A stretch of DNA of 56,267 nt, taken from the NCBI GenBank assembly GCA_016866335.1, contig VGMT01000015.1, forward strand, positions 1-56,267. The letters are read 5' to 3'. This document shows, in pieces, positions 47,000 to 56,169 of the stretch; positions within the stretch are counted from its first letter, which is position 1; each line of letters opens with the position of its first letter. The position numbers and the translations under genes are program-made. The notes under the pieces were generated by a model that saw only the letters and a list, made by a program, of their open reading frames with translations, did no database searches and was not told the origin of the DNA. Source of the stretch: Bacteroidota bacterium (GTDB lineage Bacteria > Bacteroidota > Bacteroidia > CAIKAF01).

Positions 47000-48187
47000 T
47001 TACTTGATGATTTCAGTTACCTGACCAGCACCAACAGTTCTACCACCCTCACGGATGGCAAAACGAAGACCTTTGTCCATAGCAACAGGAACAATCAAAG
47101 AAACGGTGATGGTAACGTTGTCACCAGGCATAACCATTTCACGACCGGCTTCCAAGCTAATTTCACCTGTTACGTCGGTAGTTCTCAAGTAGAACTGAGG
47201 ACGGTAGCGGTTTTGGAAAGGAGTGTGGCGTCCGCCCTCTTCTTTTTTCAAAACGTAGATTTCGGCTTTGAATTGAGTGTGAGGGGTAATAGAGCCTGGT
47301 TTAGCAATAACCATTCCACGGCGGATATTGTTTTTGTCGATACCGCGCAACAGAAGACCAACGTTATCGCCTGCCTCTCCAGTTGAAAGAATTTTGCGAA
47401 ACATTTCAACACCTGTTACAACCGACTTCATTTTGTCTTCTTGCATACCGATGATTTCCACCTCTTCTCCAGAGTTGATCACACCAGTTTCAATACGACC
47501 GGTTGCAACGGTTCCACGACCAGTAATTGAGAACACGTCTTCAACAGGCATAAGGAAAGGTTTTTCACGATCACGTGGAGGAACAGGAATGTACTCATCT
47601 ACTGCGGCCATAAGTTGACGAACAGTATCTACCCATTTTTCATCTCCATTCAAACCGCCTAGGGCAGAACCTTGAATTACAGGGGCATTATCGCCGTCAA
47701 AATTATAGAAGCTTAAAAGCTCACGGATTTCCATTTCCACCAGTTCAAGTAGTTCTGGATCGTCAACGGCATCCACTTTATTCATAAAGACCACAATTTT
47801 GGGCACACCAACCTGACGAGCAAGCAGAATGTGCTCGCGGGTTTGAGGCATAGGACCGTCCGTAGCGGCCACGACCAAAATAGCTCCGTCCATTTGAGCG
47901 GCACCGGTAACCATGTTTTTCACATAGTCGGCGTGACCAGGACAGTCAACGTGGGCGTAGTGGCGGTTTGCAGTTTCGTACTCAACGTGGCTGGTATTAA
48001 TCGTAATACCACGCTCTTTTTCTTCAGGAGCGTTGTCGATAGAATCGAAAGAACGGGCCTGAGTGTGACCATCGGCTGCCAATACTGAAGTAATAGCAGC
48101 TGTCAAAGTGGTTTTTCCATGGTCAACGTGACCAATGGTACCAATGTTAAGGTGCGGTTTCGTCCGCGCGAAGTTCTCTTTTGCCAT
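47000..48187 (-). CDS. tuf: Elongation factor Tu
   Basis: Encodes 395 aa from ATG 48187; the frame continues upstream only through tRNA-Thr. It delivers aminoacyl-tRNA to the ribosome. GTPase motifs: [29 protein letters not shown], and [10 protein letters not shown]. Domains 2 and 3 are complete, ending [14 protein letters not shown]. It is the first protein gene of the supercluster. Confidence 0.98.
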   Translation of the reverse strand: MAKENFARTKPHLNIGTIGHVDHGKTTLTAAITSVLAADGHTQARSFDSIDNAPEEKERGITINTSHVEYETANRHYAHVDCPGHADYVKNMVTGAAQMDGAILVVAATDGPMPQTREHILLARQVGVPKIVVFMNKVDAVDDPELLELVEMEIRELLSFYNFDGDNAPVIQGSALGGLNGDEKWVDTVRQLMAAVDEYIPVPPRDREKPFLMPVEDVFSITGRGTVATGRIETGVINSGEEVEIIGMQEDKMKSVVTGVEMFRKILSTGEAGDNVGLLLRGIDKNNIRRGMVIAKPGSITPHTQFKAEIYVLKKEEGGRHTPFQNRYRPQFYLRTTDVTGEISLEAGREMVMPGDNVTITVSLIVPVAMDKGLRFAIREGGRTVGAGQVTEIIK

Positions 48188-48231
48188 TTTTAGAGATTTA
48201 GAACCGGTTGAAAAAAAGGTTAATAATTCAG

Positions 48232-48304
<73 letters not shown>

Positions 48305-48337
48305 AATTCCATAAAGAACGCGTGCCACAAGGGACTT

Positions 48338-48414
<77 letters not shown>

Positions 48415-48437
48415 TTATAATAATTTCTAGCGGGTTG

Positions 48438-48445
48438 CAAAAGTA
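48438..48445 (-). promoter_or_regulatory. Internal -7 box (TACTTTTG) before tRNA-Gly
   Basis: Exact TAnnTTTG match on the minus strand with a TTG 20 bases upstream of it, between tRNA-Tyr and tRNA-Gly. It would give a second start for the tRNA-tuf unit. Confidence 0.5.
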
Positions 48446-48489
48446 GGAAAATTTGCAAACAAATGCAATAGCATTGCTAAAAATTATAG

Positions 48490-48571
48490 TGGGGAGAGCA
48501 GGATTCGAACCTACGAAGCCGCTGGCAACAGATTTACAGTCTGTCCTCGTTGACCGCTTGAGTATCTCCCC
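48490..48571 (-). tRNA. tRNA-Tyr (GTA)
   Basis: Class II tRNA of 82 nt with a long variable arm. Anticodon GTA sits in ACAGACTGTAAATCTGT. Acceptor GGGGAGA pairs with TCTCCCC; discriminator A; no encoded CCA. Confidence 0.95.
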
Positions 48572-48584
48572 AAGCAAAAAAAAG

Positions 48585-48658
48585 AGCCGATGGAGGGATT
48601 CGAACCCCCGACCAGCTGATTACAAATCAGCTGCTCTGGCCAGCTGAGCTACATCGGC
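48585..48658 (-). tRNA. tRNA-Thr (TGT)
   Basis: Acceptor GCCGATG pairs with CATCGGC. Anticodon TGT sits in GCTGATTTGTAATCAGC. First gene of the tRNA-tuf-ribosomal-rpo cluster. Confidence 0.95.
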
Positions 48659-48675
48659 TTGTATACAGCGGGGTG

Positions 48676-48704
48676 CAAAGGTATAATTATTTTAAATAAA
48701 TCAA
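48676..48704 (-). promoter_or_regulatory. Main promoter of the tRNA-tuf-rpo supercluster
   Basis: On the minus strand TTG (48702-48704) and TACCTTTG (48676-48683) are separated by 18 bases: a full -33/-7 consensus. It ends 17 bases before tRNA-Thr (TGT). Confidence 0.75.
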
Positions 48705-48783
48705 AAAATCCGAACACATTTGTTTTTTCTTAGGTAGCCTGAAAAAAGGCAAGGTGTTGGGCTGCAAAATTAAATGGAGCAGT

Positions 48784-48819
48784 TATTAAAACAGCGTTGG
48801 CCCCGAAGGGCCAACGCTG
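48784..48819 (-). terminator. Intrinsic terminator of the RNase P RNA gene
   Basis: On the minus strand CAGCGTTGGCCC pairs perfectly with GGGCCAACGCTG around a TTCG tetraloop, followed by TTTTAAT. Confidence 0.9.
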
Positions 48820-48821
48820 GG

Positions 48822-49164
48822 TTTTAATAAGCCGGGTTCTGTCAAGATCTGCCATTTATCTAGGATACACGTTGCCATGTACCTCGTTCAACCTACCCGT
48901 AAAGTTAACACCTAAGTGTTGGGCCAAGCCAGGCCTCAAACTTTACCTATTTGGTTTTTCAGCCTGTGGGGTTTTCCCTACCGTTTGTCTCCAAAAAGCA
49001 GTGTGAGCTCTTACCTCACATTTTCACCTTAACCCAGCAAGCTGGGATGTTTATTTTCTGTGGCACTTTCCGTCGCCTCGCGGCGCCTTCCTGTTAAGAA
49101 GCACAGTGGCTATTTGCTGCCCGGACTTTCCTCATGCTTTATTCAAGCACGCGACAGATTAAAA
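48822..49164 (-). ncRNA. rnpB: RNase P RNA
   Basis: Catalytic RNA that matures tRNA 5' ends. The conserved P4 strand GAGGAAAGTCCGGGC is near the 5' end and the universal 3' strand ACAGAACCCGGCTTA is near the 3' end. Intervening helices and the CCCACAGG-type region fit bacterial type A. Ends are estimated from the promoter box and the terminator. It lies just upstream of the tRNA cluster in the same direction of transcription. Confidence 0.93.
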
Positions 49165-49170
49165 ACCAAT

Positions 49171-49178
49171 CAAAGGTA
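49171..49178 (-). promoter_or_regulatory. -7 box (TACCTTTG) of rnpB
   Basis: Exact TAnnTTTG match, about 6 bases before the expected 5' end of RNase P RNA. A -33 TTG at normal distance is not seen. Confidence 0.65.
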
Positions 49179-49197
49179 AAGGATTTTATGGCTTGAT

Positions 49198-50733
49198 TTA
49201 GAAATCAAACCGAATACCCTGAGCAAGTGGCATGCTGGTTCCGTAATTGACGGTGTTGGTTTGCCTTCTCATGTAGGCCTTCCAGGCATCTGAACCAGAT
49301 TCTCTGCCACCACCCGTTTCTTTTTCGCCGCCAAATGCACCGCCTATTTCTGCCCCACTGGTACCCAAATTTACATTGGCAATACCACAATCAGATCCGG
49401 CAAATGAAAGGAATTGCTCTGCTTCTTGTAATTGCTGAGTGAAAAGGGCAGAAGACAATCCCTGAGGAACTCCATTTTGAATTTCAATGGCTTGATCAAG
49501 GGTAGAATATTTCATAATGTACAGCAAGGGAGCAAAGGTCTCGGTTTGGGTACATTTAAAATCACCCTCGACTTCTATAATGCAGGGTTTTACATAGCAA
49601 CCGCTTTGAAAATCTTCTCCACTCAATACCCCACCCTCGACAATAGGGATGCCTCCCTCCGATTTTGCAATTTCAATCGCCTTAAGGTAGCTGGTAACAG
49701 CATCCTTATCGATCAGTGGCCCCATATGGTTCTCGGGATTCAATGGGTCCCCAATTTTAATCTGCCCATATGCTTTAATTAACCGATTTTTAAATGAATC
49801 AAAAACGTGCTCATGAACAATTACCCTGCGGGTTGAGGTGCAGCGTTGCCCCGCAGTCCCTACCGCTCCAAAAACAACTGCCCGAATTGCTAAGTCTAAA
49901 TTGGCATGTTGACTCACAATAAGGGCATTGTTGCCTCCTAACTCAAGCAGCGTCTTTCCCAAACGAGCAGCCACGGTTTTGGCTACCTCTTTGCCCATTC
50001 TTACCGAGCCGGTAGCACTTATTAATGGAAGCCTAGAATCGTTCGACATCCACTCCCCTACTTCGCGTCCGCCTTGAACCAAGCATGATACTCCTTCAGG
50101 AACCCCCATCTCGGCAAACACCTGTATGGCGAGGTTTTGACAGGCAATTCCACACAGTGGTGTTTTCTCAGAAGGCTTCCAAATGGTTGTGTCTCCACAA
50201 ACCCAGGCAATTACCGTGTTCCAAGCCCAAACGGCAACAGGGAAGTTAAAAGCAGTTATAATTCCAACGGGTCCCAAGGGCTGCCATTGCTCCATCATTC
50301 TGTGGGAAGGGCGTTCTGAGGCTATCGTTAAACCATACAATTGCCTTGACAAACCCACAGCAAAATCGCAAATGTCAATCATTTCCTGGACCTCGCCCAA
50401 CCCTTCTTGAAGACTCTTTCCCATTTCGTACGAAACAAGAGCCCCCAAGGCTTCCTTATGCCCTCGAAGTTTCATTCCAAGTTGCCGAACCACCTCTCCC
50501 CTTCTTGGAGCCGGCCAGGTTCTCCATTCAGAAAAACCAACTTGGGCTTGCTTCACCACAAACTCATAATCTTCAACGGAAACGGTTCCCGTACTTCCAA
50601 TGAAATTACCGTCAACCGGGCTAGTACTTTTTATTTCGGCAGCCCTCCCCGGGCTATTTTTTTGTCCGGTTGAGGCCGCCATGTTGGCGACAGGATTGAT
50701 ACCTAATGTTTGAAGTGCTAAGTGGATATTCAT
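49198..50733 (-). CDS. ALDH7-type aldehyde dehydrogenase (alpha-aminoadipic semialdehyde/piperideine-6-carboxylate dehydrogenase)
   Basis: Encodes 511 aa. NAD-dependent oxidation of an aldehyde, most likely alpha-aminoadipic semialdehyde in lysine breakdown. General base Glu264 is in TLLELGGNNA and the nucleophile Cys298 in GTAGQRCTSTRR. The block around NHMGPLIDKDAV and the tail GGGRESGSDAWKAYMRRQT are typical of the ALDH7 (AmaB/antiquitin) family. It starts six bases after rseP, so it is the last gene of that operon. No other lysine catabolism gene is in the window. Confidence 0.9.
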   Translation of the reverse strand: MNIHLALQTLGINPVANMAASTGQKNSPGRAAEIKSTSPVDGNFIGSTGTVSVEDYEFVVKQAQVGFSEWRTWPAPRRGEVVRQLGMKLRGHKEALGALVSYEMGKSLQEGLGEVQEMIDICDFAVGLSRQLYGLTIASERPSHRMMEQWQPLGPVGIITAFNFPVAVWAWNTVIAWVCGDTTIWKPSEKTPLCGIACQNLAIQVFAEMGVPEGVSCLVQGGREVGEWMSNDSRLPLISATGSVRMGKEVAKTVAARLGKTLLELGGNNALIVSQHANLDLAIRAVVFGAVGTAGQRCTSTRRVIVHEHVFDSFKNRLIKAYGQIKIGDPLNPENHMGPLIDKDAVTSYLKAIEIAKSEGGIPIVEGGVLSGEDFQSGCYVKPCIIEVEGDFKCTQTETFAPLLYIMKYSTLDQAIEIQNGVPQGLSSALFTQQLQEAEQFLSFAGSDCGIANVNLGTSGAEIGGAFGGEKETGGGRESGSDAWKAYMRRQTNTVNYGTSMPLAQGIRFDF

Positions 50734-50739
50734 AACGGG

Positions 50740-52092
50740 TTACCTTATAAAGTCATTTAAATTGGCATAAATCAACAGTGCCAAAATCAACACAAAACCA
50801 ATGGTATTCGCCTTTTCCATAAATTTTTCACCTGGAGGCCGGCCTGTAACCATTTCAAAAAGAATAAAAATCATATACCCTCCGTCCAACATTGGGATAG
50901 GAAGAAAATTCATGAAGGCCAAAATCAAGGATATGATTGCCGTCAATTTCCAAAAGGCCTGCCAACTCCAATATTCAGGGAACAGCTCAGTAAAACGCTT
51001 GAAGCCTCCAACTTGCTTGTAGGCACCAGTAGAAGGTCTAAAGATTAACCCAAATTGCTTGACTTGGTCTGCAATGGTTCGGTAGGCAAGCCCAATACCT
51101 GCTGGGAATGATTCAGCGAACGAGAATTCAACATGTGTTGTAGAATACCCTAAGGCCTCCAGACGTTTTCCCAAGGGGGGCAACACTCCAATTTTAGCTT
51201 CTTCGTTGCATGTAATGCTAATCCAAACAGTATCCAAACTACGTTTAACTTCAAATAGATAGGTTTGATTGGGTTTTGTTAAACGCTCCTGAATATCCTG
51301 ATAAGATTGGATTGGCAAGGAATCCATAGACAAGATTACATCCCCTGAGGCAATTCCGGCCTTTTCAGCTGGAAAACCTGGAACCACGCTATCAAAAATG
51401 GGCGGTAAGGCGGGTTCCAAAATGCCACCAGCACCCGCGGCCCGAATAAGTTTGTTTTTGAAAAGGGGGGTCATCTGAATGTTTAAGGAGGAACCATTTC
51501 GCAAAATTGAAATCGTTTTAACGTCGTCCAAAAGCAAATTCCGAGGAATGGAAGTGTAATTGTCGATTTCTATCCCATCAATGGCATAAATGATATCCCC
51601 TTGCTTTAGCCCTTCGTCTAATAAAGAAGAATCCGAAAAATGCATTCCATAAGGCATATTTTTAGGGGACATTCGATCCTCACCATAGGTCCAAAATACC
51701 ATCGCGAAGATGAAAAAGCCTGCAATTACGTTTACAATGATGCCCCCTAAGATTATTATCAAACGCTGCCATGCCGGCTTTGCTCTGTATTCCCACGGTT
51801 GGACTGGTTGTTTTAAGGCTTCCTTATCGTCCGATTCGTCCATCATGCCTGCAATTTTCACATAGCCCCCAAGCGGAAACCAACCAAGTCCATATTCTGT
51901 ATCTCCCTTCTTCCATTTGAACAATGAAAACTTCAATAAATTTGGAAAAGGAAATAAGAAATCAAAAAACAGGTAAAACTTTTCAACCCTTGTTTTAAAC
52001 AAGCGAGCGGCTAAATAATGCCCGCCCTCGTGCAAAACAATCAAAAGGGAGAGACTAAGGAAAAATTGCGAAATTTGAATGAGTAGGCCCAT
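50740..52092 (-). CDS. rseP: Site-2 metalloprotease RseP
   Basis: Encodes 450 aa. It is an intramembrane zinc protease, which in other bacteria cleaves anti-sigma factors. HEGGH (21-25) in the first helix and NFLPIPMLDGGYM near the C-terminus provide the zinc ligands. A PDZ domain (for example PGFPAEKAGIASGDVILSMD) lies between, in the periplasm. The membrane anti-sigma candidates at 27.7-29.4 kb are conceivable substrates; this is only inference. Confidence 0.95.
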   Translation of the reverse strand: MGLLIQISQFFLSLSLLIVLHEGGHYLAARLFKTRVEKFYLFFDFLFPFPNLLKFSLFKWKKGDTEYGLGWFPLGGYVKIAGMMDESDDKEALKQPVQPWEYRAKPAWQRLIIILGGIIVNVIAGFFIFAMVFWTYGEDRMSPKNMPYGMHFSDSSLLDEGLKQGDIIYAIDGIEIDNYTSIPRNLLLDDVKTISILRNGSSLNIQMTPLFKNKLIRAAGAGGILEPALPPIFDSVVPGFPAEKAGIASGDVILSMDSLPIQSYQDIQERLTKPNQTYLFEVKRSLDTVWISITCNEEAKIGVLPPLGKRLEALGYSTTHVEFSFAESFPAGIGLAYRTIADQVKQFGLIFRPSTGAYKQVGGFKRFTELFPEYWSWQAFWKLTAIISLILAFMNFLPIPMLDGGYMIFILFEMVTGRPPGEKFMEKANTIGFVLILALLIYANLNDFIR

Positions 52093-52126
52093 GATGTATA
52101 TTAACGATAAGGTCGAGTTGAAGGTG

Positions 52127-52134
52127 CAAAGGTA
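52127..52134 (-). promoter_or_regulatory. -7 box (TACCTTTG) of rseP
   Basis: Exact match on the minus strand, 34 bases before the rseP ATG and just after the GH3 stop. Confidence 0.6.
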
Positions 52135-52139
52135 GATGT

Positions 52140-53639
52140 TTAGGCTGGAAGAATGGGTAATGCATCGGCAATTTTACGGTTGTCGGCCAATCTGGGCACT
52201 TTATTTTGTCCACCCAATTTACCTTCTGATCTCATAAATTCATGAAATCCACCTACCTTAACAGGACAAATTTCAAGGCTTTGCAGAATATTTCCCTGAA
52301 TCAGATCTCGGTAGTATGCATTCTGCTTTTGCATTTGTTCGTCTAAATAAAATTGAATTTCCACCAGATTTTCGGGCAGGGTATGAAATTCAATAAACCA
52401 CTGGTGGCGGGGCAATTCTGACTGACCGGCCTGAACAAGAGGGGCCACATGAAATTCCAATACCTGCAGTTGGAAAAAATCAATGGCCATTCGCATGGCC
52501 TGTTCAACTTCCTCGCCTATTACATGCTCTCCAAATGCAGAAATAAAATGCTTGGTCCTGCCCGTCACTTTAATGCGGTAAGGATTAATTGAAACAAAAC
52601 GAACGGTATCTCCAATAAGATACCCCCATAACCCTGCATTGGTATTTAGGATGATGGCATAATTCTCGTTTAATTGTACATCAGCTAGGGGAATCCTTTG
52701 TTGGTTTTCCTTACCGAGTTCGCGCAAGGGCACAAACTCATAAAAAATGCCAACATCTGTTTGAAGCAATAAGCCGTCTTCGCTTTGACTATCTTGAAAG
52801 GCAATAAAACCTTCACTTGCTGGGTAGGTTTCAATGGTTTTCACATTTCGCCCCAACAGGGCCATAAATCGAGCGCGGTAGGGCTCAAAATTGACTCCTC
52901 CAAATACATACAATTGAAGGTTGGGAAACAATTCCTTTATTGAATTGGTTTTTGTGTCTTCCAAAAGTTGTTCAAAATACATTTGAACCCAGCTTGGTAT
53001 TCCCCCTATCAAAGACAAATCTTCTTCTTTGGTTTCTTTAATTATGGATTTTAATTTTAACTCCCAATCCTCGATGCAGTTGGTCTCCCAACTAGGCAGT
53101 TGATTGCGTTTTACAAAACCCGGAATATGGTGGTTTACAATCCCACTCAGTCGCCCGGCCTTAATTTTACCGACAAAGTCTAAGATGGGGCTGCCCGACA
53201 GAAAAATCATACGTCCATCAAAAACCGAAGCATCGTTGGTTTCTGCGACATAACAAAAAACAGCATTGCGGGCCGAACCAACATGATAGGGCAAACTGTC
53301 TCGGGTAATAGGAATAAACTTGGTGCCCGATGTGGTACCAGAAGTTTTGGCAAAGTACAACGGCAACCCAGGCCAAAGCACATTGGCTTCGCCCGCGATG
53401 ATTCTAGACACATACCCATTCAAGCCTTCGTAATCGGTCAATGGAACCGAAGCCTTGAATTGTTCATAGTCCATGGTAGATTTTAAACCATGGTCTCTAC
53501 CAAACTGGGTCGAAGCCCCACGTTTTACCAAGGTCTTGAACCAATAATCTTGAGATTGAATGGCTCTTTTTGATTTTTGCTTTATGCGGCTAGCCCAAAT
53601 TCTAGCAAACGGAAGAATAATCAGCGATTTGAGTCCCAT
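52140..53639 (-). CDS. GH3-family acyl-adenylating enzyme
   Basis: Encodes 499 aa from ATG 53639. GH3 enzymes adenylate a carboxylic acid and conjugate it to an amino acid; bacterial members have no known substrate. The ATP motif is AKTSGTTSGTKFIPIT, followed by LYVFGGVNFEPYRARFM and ASEGFIAFQ. The adenylate-binding C-terminal domain includes FHEFMRSEGKLGGQNKVPRL. The start shares one base with the stop of the LytM gene (TAATG), so they are coupled. Confidence 0.92.
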   Translation of the reverse strand: MGLKSLIILPFARIWASRIKQKSKRAIQSQDYWFKTLVKRGASTQFGRDHGLKSTMDYEQFKASVPLTDYEGLNGYVSRIIAGEANVLWPGLPLYFAKTSGTTSGTKFIPITRDSLPYHVGSARNAVFCYVAETNDASVFDGRMIFLSGSPILDFVGKIKAGRLSGIVNHHIPGFVKRNQLPSWETNCIEDWELKLKSIIKETKEEDLSLIGGIPSWVQMYFEQLLEDTKTNSIKELFPNLQLYVFGGVNFEPYRARFMALLGRNVKTIETYPASEGFIAFQDSQSEDGLLLQTDVGIFYEFVPLRELGKENQQRIPLADVQLNENYAIILNTNAGLWGYLIGDTVRFVSINPYRIKVTGRTKHFISAFGEHVIGEEVEQAMRMAIDFFQLQVLEFHVAPLVQAGQSELPRHQWFIEFHTLPENLVEIQFYLDEQMQKQNAYYRDLIQGNILQSLEICPVKVGGFHEFMRSEGKLGGQNKVPRLADNRKIADALPILPA

Positions 53640-54505
53640 TAAAAGCGAATAATCGATTGGGGATTTAAAGGAGTTTGTCCATACCAAATTTGAAAGTACA
53701 AGGGCTCATTGTCAATCTCGACACCTCCACCCACCAAGGCAATAGGTTCAGCAGCCAGCACTGGGTCGCCCACTCGCTTTAAAAGAACTCCATTGTTGCG
53801 GTACACAGACAGCAGCAAATGGTCATGCTGAACAATTATGGTGTAACCTCCACCCATTGTCCAATCTGAAAAAACGACCAATCCTGGCAAAACCGCACTT
53901 ACGACCTCATTTTTTGAAGCCATCAGACCTATTCCATATTGTCCCTTTTCCAAGTCGAAAGAATCAACCACGGTTCCTTTGAAGGGCGGGAAAAACAAAA
54001 CAGAAGGAAAATCCCTAGGTTGTTTTGCTAGGGCGCTGTAGGCCTGTTTCTCGTCGTATTCAAATTGAGCACGAAACGTTGAATCAACCTTTGATCTTTG
54101 ATAGCTAGGTAGGTAGTTGATTAAATTGGAGTCGGGCATATTGGGAATGGTCTTGGGCAAAGGTGCACCAGCCAAAACGGCTTGAATATTACCCAAAAGA
54201 ATTTCTTTCTGAATTAAGTCTTTTTGCAACGAATCGGTTTGAAAAAGTAAATTTTGCAGTTCAATACGAACTTGGGGGTCGGCATAACCAGGAATGTACT
54301 CCCGAATTGGAGTAAAGGCCACCAAGTAAATTGTCAGCAGGACCATTCCCATCAAAGCCCCCCCTAACAGAACCATCAACTTTAATAAAGAAAGCCGAAA
54401 CGTTTGCTTGTTTTCAAAATCTTGTTCATCAAGCACCTGAATTCGATACCTGTGCCTAAGCCTTTGCATTAACAAGCTAAAATATCTTGAAAAACCTCTT
54501 TCCAT
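53639..54505 (-). CDS. Degenerate LytM (M23-fold) membrane protein, probably catalytically dead
   Basis: Encodes 288 aa from ATG 54505 (a TTG at 54526 is less likely). A transmembrane helix lies at about 43-64, then a helical region (VRIELQNLLFQTDSLQKDLI), then a LytM/M23 domain from about 170. All four zinc ligands of the family are replaced: Gln189 (for His), Gly193 (Asp), Asn237 (His) and Tyr270 (His). It may act as a binding or activating partner like EnvC. It is coupled to GH3. Confidence 0.8.
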   Translation of the reverse strand: MERGFSRYFSLLMQRLRHRYRIQVLDEQDFENKQTFRLSLLKLMVLLGGALMGMVLLTIYLVAFTPIREYIPGYADPQVRIELQNLLFQTDSLQKDLIQKEILLGNIQAVLAGAPLPKTIPNMPDSNLINYLPSYQRSKVDSTFRAQFEYDEKQAYSALAKQPRDFPSVLFFPPFKGTVVDSFDLEKGQYGIGLMASKNEVVSAVLPGLVVFSDWTMGGGYTIIVQHDHLLLSVYRNNGVLLKRVGDPVLAAEPIALVGGGVEIDNEPLYFQIWYGQTPLNPQSIIRF

Positions 54506-54512
54506 TGGTACG

Positions 54513-54520
54513 CCGAAAAT
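54513..54520 (-). promoter_or_regulatory. Near-consensus -7 box (TATTTTCG)
   Basis: Seven of eight positions, seven bases before the ATG at 54505. Confidence 0.35.
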
Positions 54521-54526
54521 ACACAA

Positions 54527-55552
54527 TCAAGCCCAAACTTTTGTTCCTTCGGTGCAGTTATTACATATGTCTATTTTGGAACGCGAGAATAAAATGGCCT
54601 GCCTGAATTGTTGGTAGGGTTCCGAATTCCAAATTCGGGCAAATGAACTTTCTTTTAGGCTCCCCATTTGATGGCTTGCATCTTTATCAAAACAGCAAGG
54701 AACAATACGGCCATCCCAGGTAACAACGCAGCCGCTCCACATCCTCCAGCATTGATTCAACAAAGGATTTTTTATTTCTAACTTTCCCTCGTCTGTTCTT
54801 TTGTACCTACTGTACTTTGCTTCGTCGGGTACCAAATGGTGGTCTGCACTTAAATCGTAAACCTGCGCGGTTTTAAAAACCACTCGATCGGCACCCAATG
54901 ATTTGGCCAAATTTTCCACCTGATTCTTTTCATGGATATTTGGTTTTACCAAAAGGTTTTGGACAACAATTTCAGGATTCCTTTTCCCCAACCTCTTACG
55001 TGCTTCAGCCACATTTTTTATTCCTTCAAGCACCTTATGAAGGGAGCCTCCTTTCCGATAGGCGGCATATACATCTTGGCTGGCGCCATCCATAGAAATA
55101 ATAAGGCTATGCAATCCACTGAGAACTACCCGCTCTGCCGTTTGAACATTCAAATAATGAGCATTTGTACTCGTAGATGTAAATATTGAACGCCCAACGC
55201 AGGACTCTACCAAATTTAAAAACGTAGGGTGCAAAAAGGGTTCCCCTTGAAAATAAAAGTTAAGATAAACCAAATGAGATTCGGTTTGATTTAGAAAATC
55301 ATCAAATAAATCGGGGCTTAACATGCCTGTAGGTCTGGTAAACGAACGAAGTCCAGAGGGGCATTCCGGACAACGCAAATTGCATGAAGTGGTTGGTTCG
55401 ACCGAAACGGAAAATGGGAGGCCCAGCATGGTTGGAACCTTTCTCCAACGGCTAAAGTGGTAGGTCAAGAAAACCTGAACCGCATTTATTGCCTTGCCAA
55501 AAGTCCAAGCCCTTAGCAAAGCACTGTGCGCAAATAGGGTATATCTATTCAT
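54527..55552 (-). CDS. Radical SAM/SPASM protein
   Basis: Encodes 341 aa. The SAM-binding iron-sulphur cluster is held by C57-x3-C61-x2-C64 (TTSCNLRCPECPSG). A C-terminal SPASM-type domain has further cysteines (NQCWRMWSGCVV, RIVPCCFDKD, CNNCTEG) for auxiliary clusters. Such enzymes modify peptides or other substrates; the substrate is unknown and no small precursor peptide is seen next to it. It overlaps the rbfA stop by four bases. Confidence 0.9.
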   Translation of the reverse strand: MNRYTLFAHSALLRAWTFGKAINAVQVFLTYHFSRWRKVPTMLGLPFSVSVEPTTSCNLRCPECPSGLRSFTRPTGMLSPDLFDDFLNQTESHLVYLNFYFQGEPFLHPTFLNLVESCVGRSIFTSTSTNAHYLNVQTAERVVLSGLHSLIISMDGASQDVYAAYRKGGSLHKVLEGIKNVAEARKRLGKRNPEIVVQNLLVKPNIHEKNQVENLAKSLGADRVVFKTAQVYDLSADHHLVPDEAKYSRYKRTDEGKLEIKNPLLNQCWRMWSGCVVTWDGRIVPCCFDKDASHQMGSLKESSFARIWNSEPYQQFRQAILFSRSKIDICNNCTEGTKVWA

Positions 55553-55920
55553 GGTTTGCCTTCCAAACCTTTTGGTTTATCAAGGGTCTGAAGCAAAGAA
55601 TCGATGCGTTGGGCATATTCGGCGGAATCGTCGTGAAAAAAATGCAGTTCAGGAACAATTCGCAACGATTTCCCCAGCTCCTTACCCAATTTAAACCGAA
55701 TACTCCTAGATGCGGAATCCATGCCCTCTAAAATTTCTTTGGGCGAACCTGGCCCAAGCATACTCAAGTAAATTCGAGCAATGGAAAGGTCAGGAGAAAC
55801 ACGCACCCGAGTTACGCTGGTTAAGCCACCAGGATTAAACGATTTTCCCTCACTTAAAAAAAACGACCCAAGAGCTTTTTGTAAAAGACGTGCTACCTTT
55901 TGTTGCCGCAATGATACCAT
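55549..55920 (-). CDS. rbfA: Ribosome-binding factor A
   Basis: Encodes 123 aa. It helps 30S maturation. The KH-like fold is seen in RQQKVARLLQKALGSFF, VTRVRVSPDLSIARIYLSML and LRIVPELHFFHDDSAEYAQR. It heads the operon with the radical SAM gene. Confidence 0.94.
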   Translation of the reverse strand: MVSLRQQKVARLLQKALGSFFLSEGKSFNPGGLTSVTRVRVSPDLSIARIYLSMLGPGSPKEILEGMDSASRSIRFKLGKELGKSLRIVPELHFFHDDSAEYAQRIDSLLQTLDKPKGLEGKP

Positions 55921-55924
55921 TCGA

Positions 55925-55932
55925 CAAAGGTA
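55925..55932 (-). promoter_or_regulatory. -7 box (TACCTTTG) of rbfA
   Basis: Exact match on the minus strand, four bases before the rbfA ATG at 55920. Predicts a leaderless or near-leaderless mRNA. Confidence 0.6.
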
Positions 55933-56169
55933 GACATTTGAACCTTCTTTTGGACCATTAATCTTGGGTGAATTTAGGTTTTAAGTTAAACGGAAGCCAG
56001 CCATAAGCAAGACATAGCCCAAAAATAGACCAAATGTAATCCTAAGCAAGCCAAGGGATGGGTAATTTAAGGAAACGAAGGTGAATCGAACAGAAAAAAC
56101 CAAAATTGTTCATGCAGCAAGCATTTTTCATTGTATATTCATGCCCTTAAATCTGAATGTAATTCGATT

